The notes beneath the pieces are model-generated. The model searched no databases and had not been told where the DNA came from. It saw nothing but the letters and a program-made list of their open reading frames with translations. From positions 16,203,312 to 16,267,311 of the forward strand of contig CM063113.1 in assembly GCA_031841125.1 (NCBI GenBank): DNA of 64,000 bases, written 5' to 3'. Position numbers and translations under genes: made by a program. This DNA comes from Acanthococcus lagerstroemiae (Eukaryota > Arthropoda > Insecta > Hemiptera > Eriococcidae). Shown in pieces: positions 33,985 through 46,758 of this stretch (positions are counted from its first letter, which is position 1; each line of letters starts with the position of its first letter).

Positions 33985-36715
33985 AAGCCTCAGAGGTTTT
34001 GAGAAGACAATATAAATGGAAGAATTAAAGCTTTAGGTGCTTCTCGAGCTCGTAGACGACGAAATTAGGATTACTTTCGCCATTTGAGCTCATCGCAACT
34101 CCTTATCTTATTTACGCCGCCTAGACAACGTGGATGTATATAGAAATTAATCCGCAAATGAAGGGCAGATCTAATGCAATGTCGCCAAAAATATTCGCCG
34201 GCGACGGTCATAAATTGGAGAAAATTCCTTATGGAAAACACGTTGATTAATAACTTATCGCGTAGACGTTGCCCGTACCAATCTACGTTAGTCGCTTCTC
34301 CCGATTTCGTGACACAATTAAACTACACAGGTACTACAAATTTTAAACCGTAATTTACAACCGCACAAAATAAGCATTTTTTCGTGATAGGACGGCGCTG
34401 TAAAATGATAATTTGTGAAGTTAGGGGTAATAATAAGAATTACGGGATCGGTCTCCACGAAGGGGAAAACTCGTGCAAAAGCTGGTACCCTTATTTTAAC
34501 ATCTTATTTATCGGTTTGCTATATCCGGACAGATTATAGTATGTTGCCCCAACATTTCTCAATGAGCTGGTGATCAACATTACCTGAGAAAGAGAAAGCC
34601 CTTCAAGAAATGTGAAATTCCCGACCTAATCGCCCGAGAATTTCCACCCGAGTCATTTCATATGTCAGTTCGACCAGACGTGGCCTGCGATTTCTCCAAT
34701 ATTGATCAAACATGCAGGGAAGGTTTCTACGTATCTCAGAAGTATGACTGTGAGATTGGTAAAATTTTCTTTCATTTTTCAAAAATGTCTGATTTCAAAA
34801 TATGTATACGATTTATCATTCATTATTCATGAAAAAAAGATCTAAGCATGAACACGCTTAAGGGATTATTATAAAGATATACCTAGTTGTTCAAAATCAT
34901 ATTCTGCGATTTAAATGCATTTTTCTCCCCTACGACACACAGAGAAATTTCAAATTTAGAACTTATAGCTCATTCATATCCCACGAACATTTAAATTTAT
35001 TCGAATGTAACCCAACCAATTAGCATTGTTATTTAAAAAAAAAATTAATGCCATTCAAAAGGTTTTATCCTGCTTTCCAATGAAGAAAAACATTTGAAAT
35101 TGACTGGAAAACATTTCCGTGCTGATCTTTTAAATCTAGACGCATAACGTGTGATTTTCACGAGGCAGATTATATCACTGACTGGCAACCAAGGTCAGTT
35201 ATGTGCAAGGCTGATTACCTATGGCTGCAGGGTGTCCCTTCTTGTTCGGAAATGATTTTCCCTGACTTTTTCAGGTTTTCCAAGCCAATTTTTTCAGTTT
35301 TCCAGACCCTTCAAATACAAATTACAAATGCAAGGGGGGAGGGGCGTCAAATTTTTTCGAACATCGTGAGCGGCGAATATCGTCAATCACTCCAGAAACT
35401 TCTATGGATTTTTTTTTTTTTTTTTTTTTTGACATAATGAATATTTGTCGACTTACGTTCATTATTATACTTAGGTACACCAAATTTCACCTTTCCGGGA
35501 AGTTCTTGTCGAACTGTCATTCATTTTAATAATTCAACTGAACTACCCATAGCTAATATCGCCTCACAATAATATCCCTCAACGGCAGTGGATGATTTTT
35601 TTCTCAGCAAGGTTTAGCAACGAAGTGAAAATAATAAATATCAATTACCGAAACACGGTTCCCCGTTTCCTCACTCTCATAATCCTCGTTATTTATGTCC
35701 CTAGAGAACGAATGAATATCGACACGATGTACAGTCTTATCGTTATCACTAAACGCACCAAAAACAAAAAAATTACAGTTCGTGGTGTTACGAAGTCCAT
35801 TATTGTTATTATTACATTACGATCATAACGAAGGGTTTTCACTATCCGAATACGTTGTTCCGAAAAAGAGAAAAAAATACCGTTATGATTGTGGAACACG
35901 CGAACAATACATTAACTAGGCATCATTGTGTGCTTAATAATTACAGATATATTCGACGTAATATCCAACCTTTTAGTAGTGGTTCTTAAACAAGTAATTA
36001 AAGGCTTGCGGTAACTGGGCGCTTGTACATACAAAACGAGTTGACATCCAGTTGGGTGATTGATATCTCATTTATTTCCGAAAAAACAAGCGGACTGCAG
36101 TCGATTTTTTGAGAAGCAGAACACCTTTCTAAAACGAGTACACGCACCCTGGTGCTATAATGCGTGATAATTTCCATCGGTATTTTGTGAAATGAAACTG
36201 GTAAGGCTGTAAGTGCCCGAAACAGATTTATAACATAACATTCACAAATAAACTTCAGGCTTGTAATCACTGCCACTGTTATTAGCAGGGCTCACCCAAC
36301 CCCTACGAATACAGGTGTTCAAATTTAAAAATAGGACATCCCACGCTGAATTTTGTGCCTCATTCCCTCATCATCATGTTTTTCAATTAATGAAGTGAAA
36401 GGTTCTCAACATGGATAAAATTCGAACAAGTGTAGTTAAACAGTGTTTGAATGAAAATAAAATTCATAAAAATATTGATTTAAGAATTTTTAGAACTTGT
36501 CTATCACCAGTGATAGACTTACACGTGTTACACGAAATGGAGCGCATGGAAGAAATGACTGAAGGTATGAATATAGAGAACAGTGAAGGAAAAGGAATCG
36601 AAAAAAAAAAGTCAGCAGGGAAGGGGAAAATAAAAATAAAAGAAGAAAAAAGAAACAGATGGAGAGAACTCCAAAAATCCTGCGTTATTCTTGACAAATC
36701 TTACGTCTGAAACAT
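33985..36715. other. Non-coding stretch, no gene recognised
   Basis: Contains the left end of a CAGGGTGTCCC-type element at 35228, with the same TTTTCCCTGACTTTTTCAGG style as the 23470 MITE. Its right end is not clear. A T run lies at 35408-35429. Short frames lack motifs. Confidence 0.45.
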
Positions 36716-36719
36716 TTTA

Positions 36720-37020
36720 AAGAAGTCTCGAAAGTCTGGAGGAGTACTACAGAACTTTAAAAAATCTATGTACTAGTACATCTGGTACATGTATTGAAGA
36801 GTCTTAAATGATATTTAAGGAGTGTTGAAAAGTACGTGTTCAGTAAATGTCGCAATGAATCTGATTAGGTCTCAAACAGAAAGATTCTTGAAAAAGTCTA
36901 GAAGAGTGTTAAGCCGTCTTAAATATAGCAGGAAAACTTTTAAGGATTCACAAATAAGCTTAAAATATCCTGTAAATAAGTGTTTACAAATCTAAAAGAA
37001 TGTTAACGCATCTTATAAAG
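36720..37020. repeat. AGTCTT-rich dispersed repeat, second copy
   Basis: Phrases such as GAAGTCTCGAAAGTCTGG, AGAGTCTTAAATGATATTTAAG and AAGTCTAGAAGAGTG match the style of 15960-16800. It sits directly upstream of the first member of the 37 kb direct repeat pair. Confidence 0.55.
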
Positions 37021-37059
37021 CAGGAGGGTTGTAACTAGGAGGGTGAATGGTGTTCTTCC

Positions 37060-38215
37060 AACGACTGGGTTGCAGGAACGAAACTGTAGGGGTGTGGGGG
37101 TTGACCCTCCTCTCCTCAATAATTTGGCAGTCGGCAAATTTTGAAACTGTTCATTTGAATTTTTCATTTTTTATAAATAGTTTTTTTCCCAATTAAAAAA
37201 TCGGGAAATTTTTATTTTTCAGAAAATGCAAATTTTTCTTCTCCACTTCCCCAAACTGAAAGTCGAATTTCATTTCTGTAGTCAATCAAAAGCCGAAGGT
37301 TTCAAGCTGAATATTGAACGTTATCTGAAAGGTTGAAACAAAGCTGGAATGTGGAAGAAATTTCGAAAATCTAAAAGTTGGTAGCAAACGTTAAATTTCG
37401 AATTTCAATTACTATTCTGTTTTTACAAGATTCTCTGTTTGACCTAGAGCCTGAAATTTGAGAAGATTGAACATTTTATTAAAATTGAAGAGTTGGAAGC
37501 AAAAGACTTATTTTCCAATGTCACAAGCTGAATCCGATAGCAAATGTTCTATTTTTTAGTTTACGGGCTTTGGTCCTGGTGAATATAGGAGGGAAATTTA
37601 GTCTGGAAGAAAAGTCAAAACTCTATGTGTTTTTCCCATAAGAACAAGAGGGAGCTTGTGGCACGGACTCCCCAAATCTGGCCGACCTAAAACTTTGTAG
37701 GTTCTTTTTTATTTTCATTTATTTATTTATTTATTATTTTAATGGAACCAGTAAGGAGACGAATCAGAGGAAATTCAGAAAAAAATAATACCAAGAGTAA
37801 ATAACGACCATCTTAATGTGTGAAGGAAGTTGTGTGTTTCTCTCAAGTATTCCTAACATCCTTCCAGCTTACCCTCCTAGACTAGGGCATGTTCATGTGC
37901 GCAAATGTGAGTACATGGCTTGGGGGATATGGTTCCAATCTGCACTTGTGGGGACAAAACTATGGAGGGGGGGGGGGGGTGAAACACCCCAATAATTTGG
38001 CAGTCAGCTAATTTTGAAGCTGTTCATTCGAATTTTTCATTTTCTAAGAACGTTTGTTTGTTTGTTTCTTTTTCTGTATTATTTCCTTTTCAATTAAAAA
38101 ATATTTTAATTGAAAAATTGGTAAATTTTCAAATAGGAAAAAAAGTCAGCCAATTTTCTTTTCCACCCCCCCCCCCTCTCCCAAACTAGAAGTCAAGTTT
38201 CGTCTCTGCTGCGTT
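37060..38215. repeat. Pair of diverged direct repeats about 0.9 kb apart
   Basis: Positions about 37065-37285 and 37955-38210 share CAATAATTTGGCAGTC, CTGTTCATT(T/C)GAATTTTTCATTTT, CAATTAAAAAAT and CCAAACT(G/A)(A/G)AAGTC in the same order. Each has a purine-to-G tract on its left. Both are associated with AGTCTT-rich DNA (36720-37020 and 38260-38600), so a larger composite unit seems to be duplicated or dispersed. Confidence 0.65.
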
Positions 38216-38259
38216 GCCCTCTCATCAAAACATAAAATCCATTATAAAAGCTTGGACGA

Positions 38260-38600
38260 GTCTTACAGAAGCACAGAAAGCTCTTCAAGAGTTCTGAATA
38301 CGTTTTGAAAAGTTCTGAAGAGTCTCAATCAAGTTTGTAAGAGTTTCAAAGAATCGCAAGCAAATTTGGCAGAAATTTAAATGAGTCTTAGACAGTGTGA
38401 AGAAAACTGAAATGAGTCGGGAAATATTTCTTGCAAATCACGAACAAGCTTTGAAAAATATTGAAGGAAAGTGTTACAAACACCTACAAGAATAATTTTA
38501 AAAACTTTTTAAATGTTTCTGAAGAGTCTTCAACGAGTCTTGTGAAGTCTTTACACTTGGCAAGTCTTGAGAAAGCCTGAAAAAATGTTTGTACAGGAAT
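38260..38600. repeat. AGTCTT-rich dispersed repeat, third copy
   Basis: GACGAGTCTTACAGAAG, AGTTCTGAAGAGTCTCAATC and GTCTTCAACGAGTCTTGTG illustrate the repeated words. A GA-rich simple stretch follows at 38640-38750. Confidence 0.55.
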
Positions 38601-38779
38601 AAAAGAAGAAAATACTCTCCGTGTCCTCAACTAAAAATGGTGTTTAAAGAGGAAAAGAAAAATGGAAGGAAAAAGGAATGAATGAAGAAAGGAGGAAAGA
38701 AAGAAACGAATAAAAAGAGAGAGAAAGAGTGAGAGAGCGAGAGGGGGCAAAAAGCTACCGAATACAGTTTAGAAGTTCA

Positions 38780-40075
38780 CCGAATATTCATGAACTTTAA
38801 AACAAAGCATCCGATTCGGTCCACCACAACTATCTATAGAAAGCATTGGCCAAACAGGGCATACAAGAAAAATGGACATCAAAAGAAGAAAATTATGGTA
38901 CTTTGGACGTGTCATCAGAAGACGTAAATACGAACTGCTCAAGGTGATCATCCAAGGAAAAATCGAAGAAAAAAGAGGACCGCGAAGAAAAAAGATCTCT
39001 TGGATGAAGAATATCCGTTCATGGACGGGCCTGGAGTCAGTTGCGAATTTAAGCCGAAGACGATCCTCAACGCGCAGTATCTGCGTCCGACACGAAGAAG
39101 AAGAAGATACGAGGCAAAAGCTTCATAAAATTGGAAAGGAGTGACTAGGAATTCCCAGTCGGGAGGGGAGTACGCCAGGGAGATCCGCTGTCTCCTGATC
39201 TATTCGACTGTGTAAGTGAACAAATCGTAAGAGGATTCATCTGGGAACAGAAGGGGGTAAACATCGATGGGGAAGGACTAACCAATTTGAGATTTGCAGA
39301 TGATATAGTAATTATTGCCCAGAGCCTGAAAAAATTATCAGAGATGGTAGACGAATTCGCACGGGAGAGCAGTGAGGCAGGGTTATCCCTAAATCCAGAA
39401 AAAACAAAAATCTTATCAAATAGAAAGAGTGAATAAATTAAGATTGAGAGGGTAATTATACACAAAAAGTGAAATAGACAGAATATCTGGGACAAACCAT
39501 TACTTTCATAAACAAATACAAAAACGAAATCTCCAAAAGGATAAACAAGGAGTGGAAAAACTATTGGATGAATAAAAAACAGGTTTGAAAGGAAAATTCC
39601 AGAGGACTTATAATTTAAAATATGAAAAAGCTACACCCTCCCCACACTGATATATATGGATACCAAGCACGGACAGCTGCTAAAGCCGGCGTGGAGAAGC
39701 TTTGGATTACAAAAAGGGCCATGGAGAAGAGCATACTGGTGGTCAAGAAAGAATAAAAAATTAGGAATATCAAAATTAGGATGGATTCGGGGATAAGACA
39801 TATAGGTTATACCACCAAAAAATCAAAAGGAAAATATGTGGGACACCTAGCGAGACAAGAGGGGAGAGGGACAAGGAAATTATGGAATGGACACCCAGGG
39901 AAGATGAACGCAATAGAGGTAGACCAAGCATCAGATTGAGGGATGAGGTAGCAAAAGAGTGGGGACTTGCGTGGGAAAGGTAGGCTAAGGACAGAAAGGA
40001 GTGGAAAAGGTGCATAGAGGCCTATGCCCAGAAATGGGCTACCGAGGGGAACAGAGCTATTATTCAGTATTTAGT
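38780..40075 (+). pseudogene. RTE-like LINE reverse transcriptase, degraded
   Basis: The first piece reads SDSVHHNYL...KALAKQGIQEKW (38805-38870), the palm motif A region. After an intervening fragment the reading continues as GVRQGDPLSPDLFDCVSEQI (from about 39165) and LRFADDIVIIAQSLKKLSEM (near 39290) with an intact FADD box, then GLSLNPEKTKI. The C-terminal end gives GRPSIRLRDEVAKEWG (near 39918) and DRKEWKRCIEAYAQKWA (near 39993), the usual end of RTE/CR1-type proteins. Stops and frame changes show it is dead. Confidence 0.8.
38872..39112 (+). mobile_element. Short LINE C-terminal fragment nested in the RTE-like LINE
   Basis: The frame RKLWYFGRVIRRRKYELLKV, then IIQGKIEEKRGPRRKKISWM, is the C-terminal segment that usually follows a LINE reverse transcriptase. 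It interrupts the RT between GIQEKW and GVRQGDPLS. It ends with GTCCGACACGAAGAAGAAGA, nearly the same 3' tail as the LINE at 21165-22923, so the two insertions probably belong to one family. No clean target duplication was found. Confidence 0.65.
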
Positions 40076-40079
40076 ATTA

Positions 40080-41730
40080 CGTATTTAATATTCAACATTA
40101 AGTATCCAAATAATGGTTAAGGCTGTAATAAGATCAGTGCCGCCGCACGAGCGAACAGAGTAGGGCACTGTACGAGTTGAAAATCACTAACCAGCATCTT
40201 CTTCGGATATTTTTTTTTGGAAAACCTTTATTCAAAGCTGGTTAATTATATAGACTGCACAGCCGGTGTGTGTACCACGTGATTCACTGGTGCGCAAAAT
40301 AGATTGTGTTTGGCATCATCTCACCTAAATATCTCAGTTTTTCACTCGTGCGAGAAGCACGCATTCTGCGCTCTAGTACCTTCTTCATTGCACAAGAATA
40401 GATCGTTTTGCCAACTTGTACAACGCACAATAAAAAGCGTTTCGAATGTAAGTTTTTCCAAATCATAATTATATTCCGTTCTTTCACACCGCCAAAAGCT
40501 GGCGGATTCATATCGTAAATCATTTTCGCGACAAGAGAAGACTGTTTCTCGAGTTGCACGCTGTATACTTGATACGTTTCAGATGAAGCCTGGCAGCTCG
40601 CAGCGAGGAGCTTGGAAATCGAGTTACGCCCGGCAGCGTCAGTCGATTTTTTATCAACGAATTCGGAAAGACAATTAAATGAGAATATTGATGAGGGCTC
40701 AAATGAACGCCACCGCTGATCGACGTCGAATTAAATGAGATTTCGAGCTAAGGTATAAGGCAAATAAATCAAGGGGAGGGGGAAAAAAGAAAAGGTGCAT
40801 GTGGCATTCGAGCTTGACGGATTCACGACGTCATTTTCAAATTACGCTGCCGATATTGGTGTTCTGTGAGCAGCAGAAGCGCGATCGAGGTCGGAGTTCG
40901 TAAAATTAAGTCAGCTGTATTACAGCGACGCTTGGGGTGTTGCAGCCACACCGCTCTATAACTTATAATCCGTGACAAGATGCGTTAGTAGATAAAACAC
41001 GATCAGAAAATGGAGAAATATGGTTATAAATTGATAAACTTATTTGCCGGTTGCATCGTATATCATAAATCGTGGCACCCGCCAACTCAGTTAGCGTTAG
41101 ACAGAAGAATTCCTTCGTAATGATGGATTTCTTTCTATTTTCATTATACCAGCGTATGTCGGCACGTGTTAATACATCTTTCACGTCAAAATGTTCTAAG
41201 TACTACGGGGAGCACGTTGTATAGTAAAAACGGCAATTTGAAACGCCTTTCTCATCGACTGTGTAGCCTTATATTCTTAAGATAAATTTCAACAATTTGG
41301 CATAATCATCCGAAAATTGCACACCTCGTTGCGAAGCGAACACGAGCGATAAATTGCCTGTTATAGGGGGATGCAATAATGTACGGTGAAAATAATGATT
41401 AAGGATTGAAGGAGATCGTGCCTATAGTGTAAGTGAAAGCTCATATATCTTGAGCGATTGAGTAGCTGGAATAAATTAACTTTGTATAATTGAATACTGA
41501 GCTACGACAGGTGGCTATGAAGACCGATCTACCGGTGTATAATCAGAAGAGCCGAGTGAAGAAGAAATAAAGACTCTCCATATGCATCAGGGATTGGTGG
41601 AAATCAAGCATGGTACTAGAATTTCTTCAAATAGGGGAACTATACGGCGTTGACCCATTAATAAGACAAAAACATTAATGAATGAAGCGACTAAAGATTG
41701 CCAAATTTTCACAGAAATCCTGTGAGAAGA
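40080..41730. other. Non-coding stretch, no gene recognised
   Basis: A 91-codon minus frame at 40284-40559 has no recognisable motif. The part from 40790 to 41220 has higher CpG content than its surroundings and could be host regulatory or coding DNA, but I cannot support a call. Confidence 0.45.
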
Positions 41731-41737
41731 TTATATT

Positions 41738-43630
41738 TTGACCAATCTTGAAGAATCGGATTATCCTCCAAAGCCACTCTTTACTCCGAAGAAATTACCG
41801 AAAAACACGAGCTTGTGCTCAAATATACCTTCGCCTCAGAACCACATTCCTCCTCTCCGCAATGGAAATACCGGATGGACAAGAACTGAAGAAGCCAAAG
41901 TAGAAGTCTTTGCGACCCATCTCTGCAATGTATTCATACCGAATGATTCCAACCTCATAAACGCACTATTAGCGCAGTACACTGATGAAGAAGGGATTTA
42001 AACATTCACACCCCTCGAAATTTCGACAGAAATTGACTGGCTAAACCTAAAAAATGCCTTCGGAGTTGACAACAAATGCTTCGTAAGCTGCCGAAGAAGG
42101 GAATCGTGTTCCTAACATACCCATTAAACGCAATCCTGAAACTAGAGCATATGTGCCAACCGACTGGAAGATCGCAAAGTCATAATGATCGCTAAAGTTG
42201 ACAAACCAGGCCAAGAGATCACGTCATACAGATCCACCTCTCTTCTTTCAATAGTTTTTCTAAGCTGTTTGAGAAACTATTCGTTGAACGTTTGCGCATG
42301 GTAATTGGTGACATTATACCGGACCACCAATTTGGTTTCAGACAGCAGCATTCGGCGATGGATCAGCTGTGTCGAGCAACGCAGGTGAATCGCAAAGCTC
42401 TAGAAGAGAAGGAATTTTGCTCTGCGATTTTCCTGGATATCTCAAAAGCCTTCGATAACGTTGGTCTAGTGCAAAAAGGTTCCTCGTGCTTTTTGAGAGA
42501 TTTTACAAAATCGATACCACTGGAAAGGAAATTTTGCGCACTGTCGATTGCAACACTTTTTCTACGAGGAACCGGAGGAACCTCTTTGAACCTGACCGAC
42601 GAAGTATTGCAATCGACAAAGCGCAAAATTTCCTTTTCAATTATACCAATTTTGTAAAATCCCTCGAAAAGCGCGAGGAACCTTTTCGCACTAGACCGAC
42701 GATAAGGTCTCGACTACAAGCTGGTAAAAGTACTTCCCGCTAAGCACTGCAGAATAATAGCCGACTACCCCAAGGACGGTAGCTTCCAGGTCGTTCATGA
42801 CACCGTCTACTCGAATGTGTGTCCCATATTAGCCGAGGTGCCGCAAGGCAGTGTACTTGGCCCTGTCTTGTACACAGTCCACACAGATGATATGCCACAT
42901 GTGCCGGACTCGGAAATAGAACAAGCGACTTTTGCGCACGATACAGCGATACTATCCGTGATTGACCAATACGATGAAGCCACTTCCAATCTGCAACAGG
43001 TCACCGACAAAGTGGCAAAATGGACCAAAAACTGGAGACTCGCTATCAATGAAGCTAAATCGGTACACGTAGACTTTGCCTTGAGATCGCACAGCTACCA
43101 ACCAATTGCGATAGACGACAAGATAATTCCTAGATCTGACCACGCGAAGTATCTGGGAACGTTCCTTGACAAGAGACTCAGCTATAACTTCCACGTCCGC
43201 AAAACAAAAAAAGACGAACTAAACCTGCGCCTACATAAACTGAATGAGTTCGACAGTAAATCTCACAAATAAGCGACTGCTGTACTTGTCCATACTGAAA
43301 CTTGTTTGGATGTATGGTGCCCAAATTTCGTGTTGCGCCACCGCCTCAAACCGACAGACAGGTGATTCAACGCTTCCCAAACAAAGCACTTGGTATAATA
43401 ACAGGCGCACCAGAAACTACGAAAGAAGATGGCATTCGCATCCCAACACGTTGGACATAAACCTCTACTGGACGTTACGAATGAAACCCGCCGACGAAAA
43501 GAATCGAACCCTCCGATCTACTTTAATTATATTCTGTGATTATTTACTTTTACGGAAAATATTTTACATTTAATGCTACCACCTAGCAGTCCAATAAAAC
43601 TATAATTGAAAAAAAACAAACAAAAAAACA
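41738..43630 (+). pseudogene. Jockey-like LINE ORF2, RT region split by a MITE
   Basis: A linker frame GWTRTEEAKVEVFATHL (near 41880) leads, through frameshifts, to LRKLPKKGI (near 42080), QFGFRQQHSAMDQL (near 42335) and IFLDISKAFDNV (near 42435), the motif A aspartate region. A 240-bp palindromic MITE then interrupts. After it the protein resumes as GLDYKLVKVLPAKHC (42707 on), VPQGSVLGPVLYTVHTDDMP (near 42840) and ATFAHDTAILS (near 42930), where the expected FADD box reads FAHD. KYLGTFLDKRLSY and NKALGIITGAP follow. The A-rich end at about 43605-43630 may be the 3' tail. Confidence 0.8.
42459..42700. mobile_element. Long-palindrome MITE inside the LINE reverse transcriptase
   Basis: GGTCTAGTGCAAAAAGGTTC from 42463 faces its inverted counterpart ending at 42697, and similarity continues inward through GATTTTACAAAAT, GGAAATTTTGCGC and GTCGATTGCAA, so almost the whole 240 bp folds on itself. 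Flanks GATAACGT (42454-42461) and GATAAGGT (42701-42708) suggest a duplication of 5 to 8 bp. It splits the RT between motif A and the following helix. Confidence 0.85.
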
Positions 43631-43689
43631 ATGTCGCTTAACGCTGATGCCATTCATAACACCAGTTCCTCAAGGGAGTAAGTGACAAA

Positions 43690-45845
43690 TGTAAGTTTCA
43701 GACAGTGCTGACTGCTGAGTTTTGGATCACTGTCTGCTTCAGTCAGACATACGCTTCAGACGACCACTCACGTCGAATCAACCACATGCTTCAATACAAG
43801 ATGTGCTTCAGACTGCATATACTTTCAGAAACCTCATACATCCGAAGAACATGCGCCTCAGATGACCCCATGCCTCATACACATATTCCACGTACTTCAA
43901 AACAATAGCGTAAATAAGGAAGGAGGCTATGCAAATATACCCCCCCCCCCACTCCACCTCGAGACAGCCCAGCAGAGCTAAGAGAAAAGTGAAATTCTAG
44001 AACCCGTCAACTAATATTTTTGGCCTGAGACGCTCAGACCTTACTTTTTTCTGCTTGCTCAATTGAAATGAGGGCAAAATTTTGAGAGAGAGAGAGAAGT
44101 TTTTTCTTGTTGCTTTTCAAGTTACAATTAAATCAAGGCATAATTATGACCAAAAAGATTTTCCTCTCTTTTGCTTTCAGGCACAATTTTGCGGATTTGC
44201 CCTAATTTTGCAAATAAGACGTACAATGTGTTTAAATACTCCCCCTCCCTCCATGGGAAAATTTACTATCAACACCACTGCTTCAATCCCGCTGTTTTCC
44301 GTGTTTGAATTAGCGGAATTCGTTGGTTTTTCAACTACAAGTATATCGATCACGTGATCAAGGATGCAAATCAGTATCATATACGCAGCGAATCAGTACA
44401 CGTGCACTAATCTGAATTAGTGATCAAGGGATCAGTATACTTCTGGCAGAAAAAAAAACAGCGAATTCCGCTAACTTAAGTTTGGAAAGTACTTCGAGTA
44501 GTCACGAGCTTGAGAACAGTACGTGGCTTATGCTCATTGGCTCAGAAACCCACATGCTTCAGAAATCCAGGAGCTTCAAAACAACCATGCACTTAATGCC
44601 TCCAGTAGAAACACCACATATTTAATGCTCGCCGCTTGCTTCAGAAAACCGTACGTGACAAATGACCACACACTGAAAACATTCGTATGCTGCAAACAAC
44701 TAGATACATTTTTTTTGAAAACTATGTGCTTTAGACTATCGCATGCTTCAGAAAGCCACGTTTTTTCAGAAAATAACATATCTCAGCCTACCATGTGCTT
44801 TTACTCGTATTTCAAGAAATTATGGGACATCAGCAACTCTTATGCTCGAAAAAGCTACCAAATTCAGAAAATCACATGCTTCTTGAATTCACACATGCTT
44901 AAGGAAACAGCATGCTTCAAGAACTCATCTGTTTCAGTGAACCATGCCAAACAGTCATACTGTATAAAACTATATTAGAAAATCGCGGAAGTATTTCACA
45001 CAGCCACATGCCTCAATACGCCATGTGCTTTAGAAGGTCACGCGAGGAAAACTCCAACATGTTTTAAAATGTTAATAGTTGAACCATCGCAGGCATCAGA
45101 TAAGCACACACTGCAGATTGCTGTCTGTCTCAGATAAAAATTGGCCATATGAAATTGCACCTACTTTGGAATACCATGAGAAACATATAATATGCACTTT
45201 AGGAAACTACATGTTCATCTTCCGAGGCAGACTCATATTTCAGATAACAATGCGCTTCAAGCAGTGCCCTATTTCAGACAACTCTGCGTTTCAGAAAATT
45301 CCGAGCATCACAAAACTTGACGTAGTAGAAAACCCCGAAAATCAGAAAACGAACAAATGCAAAAACCAACTTGCTTCGAAAAACTACCTCCATACCTACT
45401 ACAAGACACCACGTGCCGGAAAAAACCATGTGCTCCAGATCCACGTGTTTTTAGGAACTACATGCTTCCCAAAAACTTCATACTACTAGGTGGCCATTAC
45501 ATGTGCTTCAAGACATTATGTACTTCAAGTAACCGTGTACTTCCAGAAACCATGACATCAGCATACTTCAGAAAGCCACATGAGTCAGGAAACTAATACT
45601 CTGTCTGAATGGTTATATGTGCTCCAGACAATGATGTGCTGTACACACCAGCATGCCACAGACGGGCTTGAGTTTCGGGAAGTCTTATGCTTCGCGAAGC
45701 TGTATGCTCCAAAACACAATCACCCATATCTTCTCACAACCACGTGCCTTAGGCAGTTACATACTTTTGACAGGCATGCGTTCAAAGGACAGGGTGCTCG
45801 AGAAAGCCAAAGGCTTCAAATATCCATGTGTCTAGACCCTTATTA
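43690..45845. repeat. 2.1-kb degenerate ATGCTTCAGAAA minisatellite
   Basis: Words such as CATGCTTCAGAAA, ATGTGCTTCAGAC, TGCTTCAGAAAACC, CATGCTTCAAGAA and CAAACCATGTGCTCC recur every 15-40 bases throughout, on the plus strand only, without a strict period. Because of it the region holds unusually long open frames (up to 151 codons) rich in Cys, His, Ser and Phe; these are artefacts. A break without the motif lies around 43910-44470. Confidence 0.7.
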
Positions 45846-45848
45846 GTA

Positions 45849-46754
45849 CAGGGTGCCGCAGAATGAACGTCAGTTTGGCAACGCTGCAACTCGTACATTA
45901 ATACTCCAATCACAAAAACAAATACACTGTTGGAAAAAGTAAGGAATCACATTTCAGATTATTTATTTGGTTTTAAAAATAAAATCGCTATTGTGCTTTT
46001 TATATTTACTACCTAACAAAATTTAACATATTTTCGAAATTGTAAAAACTTTTTTCTACTTTTTTTTCCCATTTGCGGTAATTTTATTTCGAATTCTGAA
46101 TTTCAAATCTTCGATGTTGTTGAGATGTTGTGATGCTGACCTCGGTGGAAAAGACTTTTTAGTTCAGCTTTCCCCATAAAAATAAGTCGTATATGCATTT
46201 ACGTCAGGAGAACGTGATTGCCACGACATGAAAGCATTTTTGAAATGATTCTGTCCACAAACATCTCTCTTAAAACTTCCATCGCTGCGTTGCACATGTG
46301 CGATGTTGCACCATCTTGTTGAAAATAAATTCTACTGAATATTATTTTCCCTTTTAGAGCAGGTTTTACAAAATTTTTCACAGTTTTACCTTATTCAAAA
46401 AAATAAGATCCTGTTATTCCATGTGAACTTATGTACACCACACCAGACTGTAACTTTTGGGCTATGTAAAAGTTTTCTGGAGATTTTCATCCGACCAGTA
46501 TCTCATGTTTTGGCGATTCACAAATCCAGAGAAGTGAAAGCGTGCTTCACCTGTCATGAACAAAGTGTCTAAAACATCTGGAGAATTTTTAATAAGTTCA
46601 ACATTTCTTGGCAAAGTTTCAATCGACCACGACATGATTACTACTGAAGTGGGATTCTTTGCCCTCTCCAACGGTGTATTTGTATTCGTGATCGGAGTAT
46701 TAGTTTATGAGTTACAGCGTTGCCAAACTGTAACGTTTATTCTACCGCACCCTG
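45849..46754 (-). mobile_element. Deleted mariner-like (Tc1/IS630) element
   Basis: Terminal inverted repeats of about 80 bp start CAGGGTGCCGCAGAATGAAC on the left and CAGGGTGCGGTAGAATAAAC on the right (reverse complement). They share GTTTGGCAACGCTG and ACTAATACTCC-like stretches. TA flanks both ends (45847-45848, 46755-46756), as expected for this superfamily. A decayed transposase lies inside on the minus strand. The right end is overlapped by the duplication of a younger SINE. Confidence 0.85.
46199..46671 (-). pseudogene. Mariner-like transposase remnant
   Basis: Two minus-strand pieces remain. The first includes MTGEARFHFSGFVNRQNMRYW, matching the second catalytic-strand region (usually FSDEA.FHL.G.VN.QN). 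The second has YFQQDGATSHMCNAAMEVLR, the classical (F)QQDGA.(C)H motif with its aspartate. The first-motif aspartate is replaced in TGEA, frames are broken, and the N-terminal DNA-binding part is missing. It cannot be active. Confidence 0.8.
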
Positions 46755-46758
46755 TACT

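Noticed and set aside
44523..44978. 151-codon plus-strand frame
   Set aside because: It lies in the ATGCTTCAGAAA repeat tract, and its Cys/His/Ser-rich composition follows from the repeated word.
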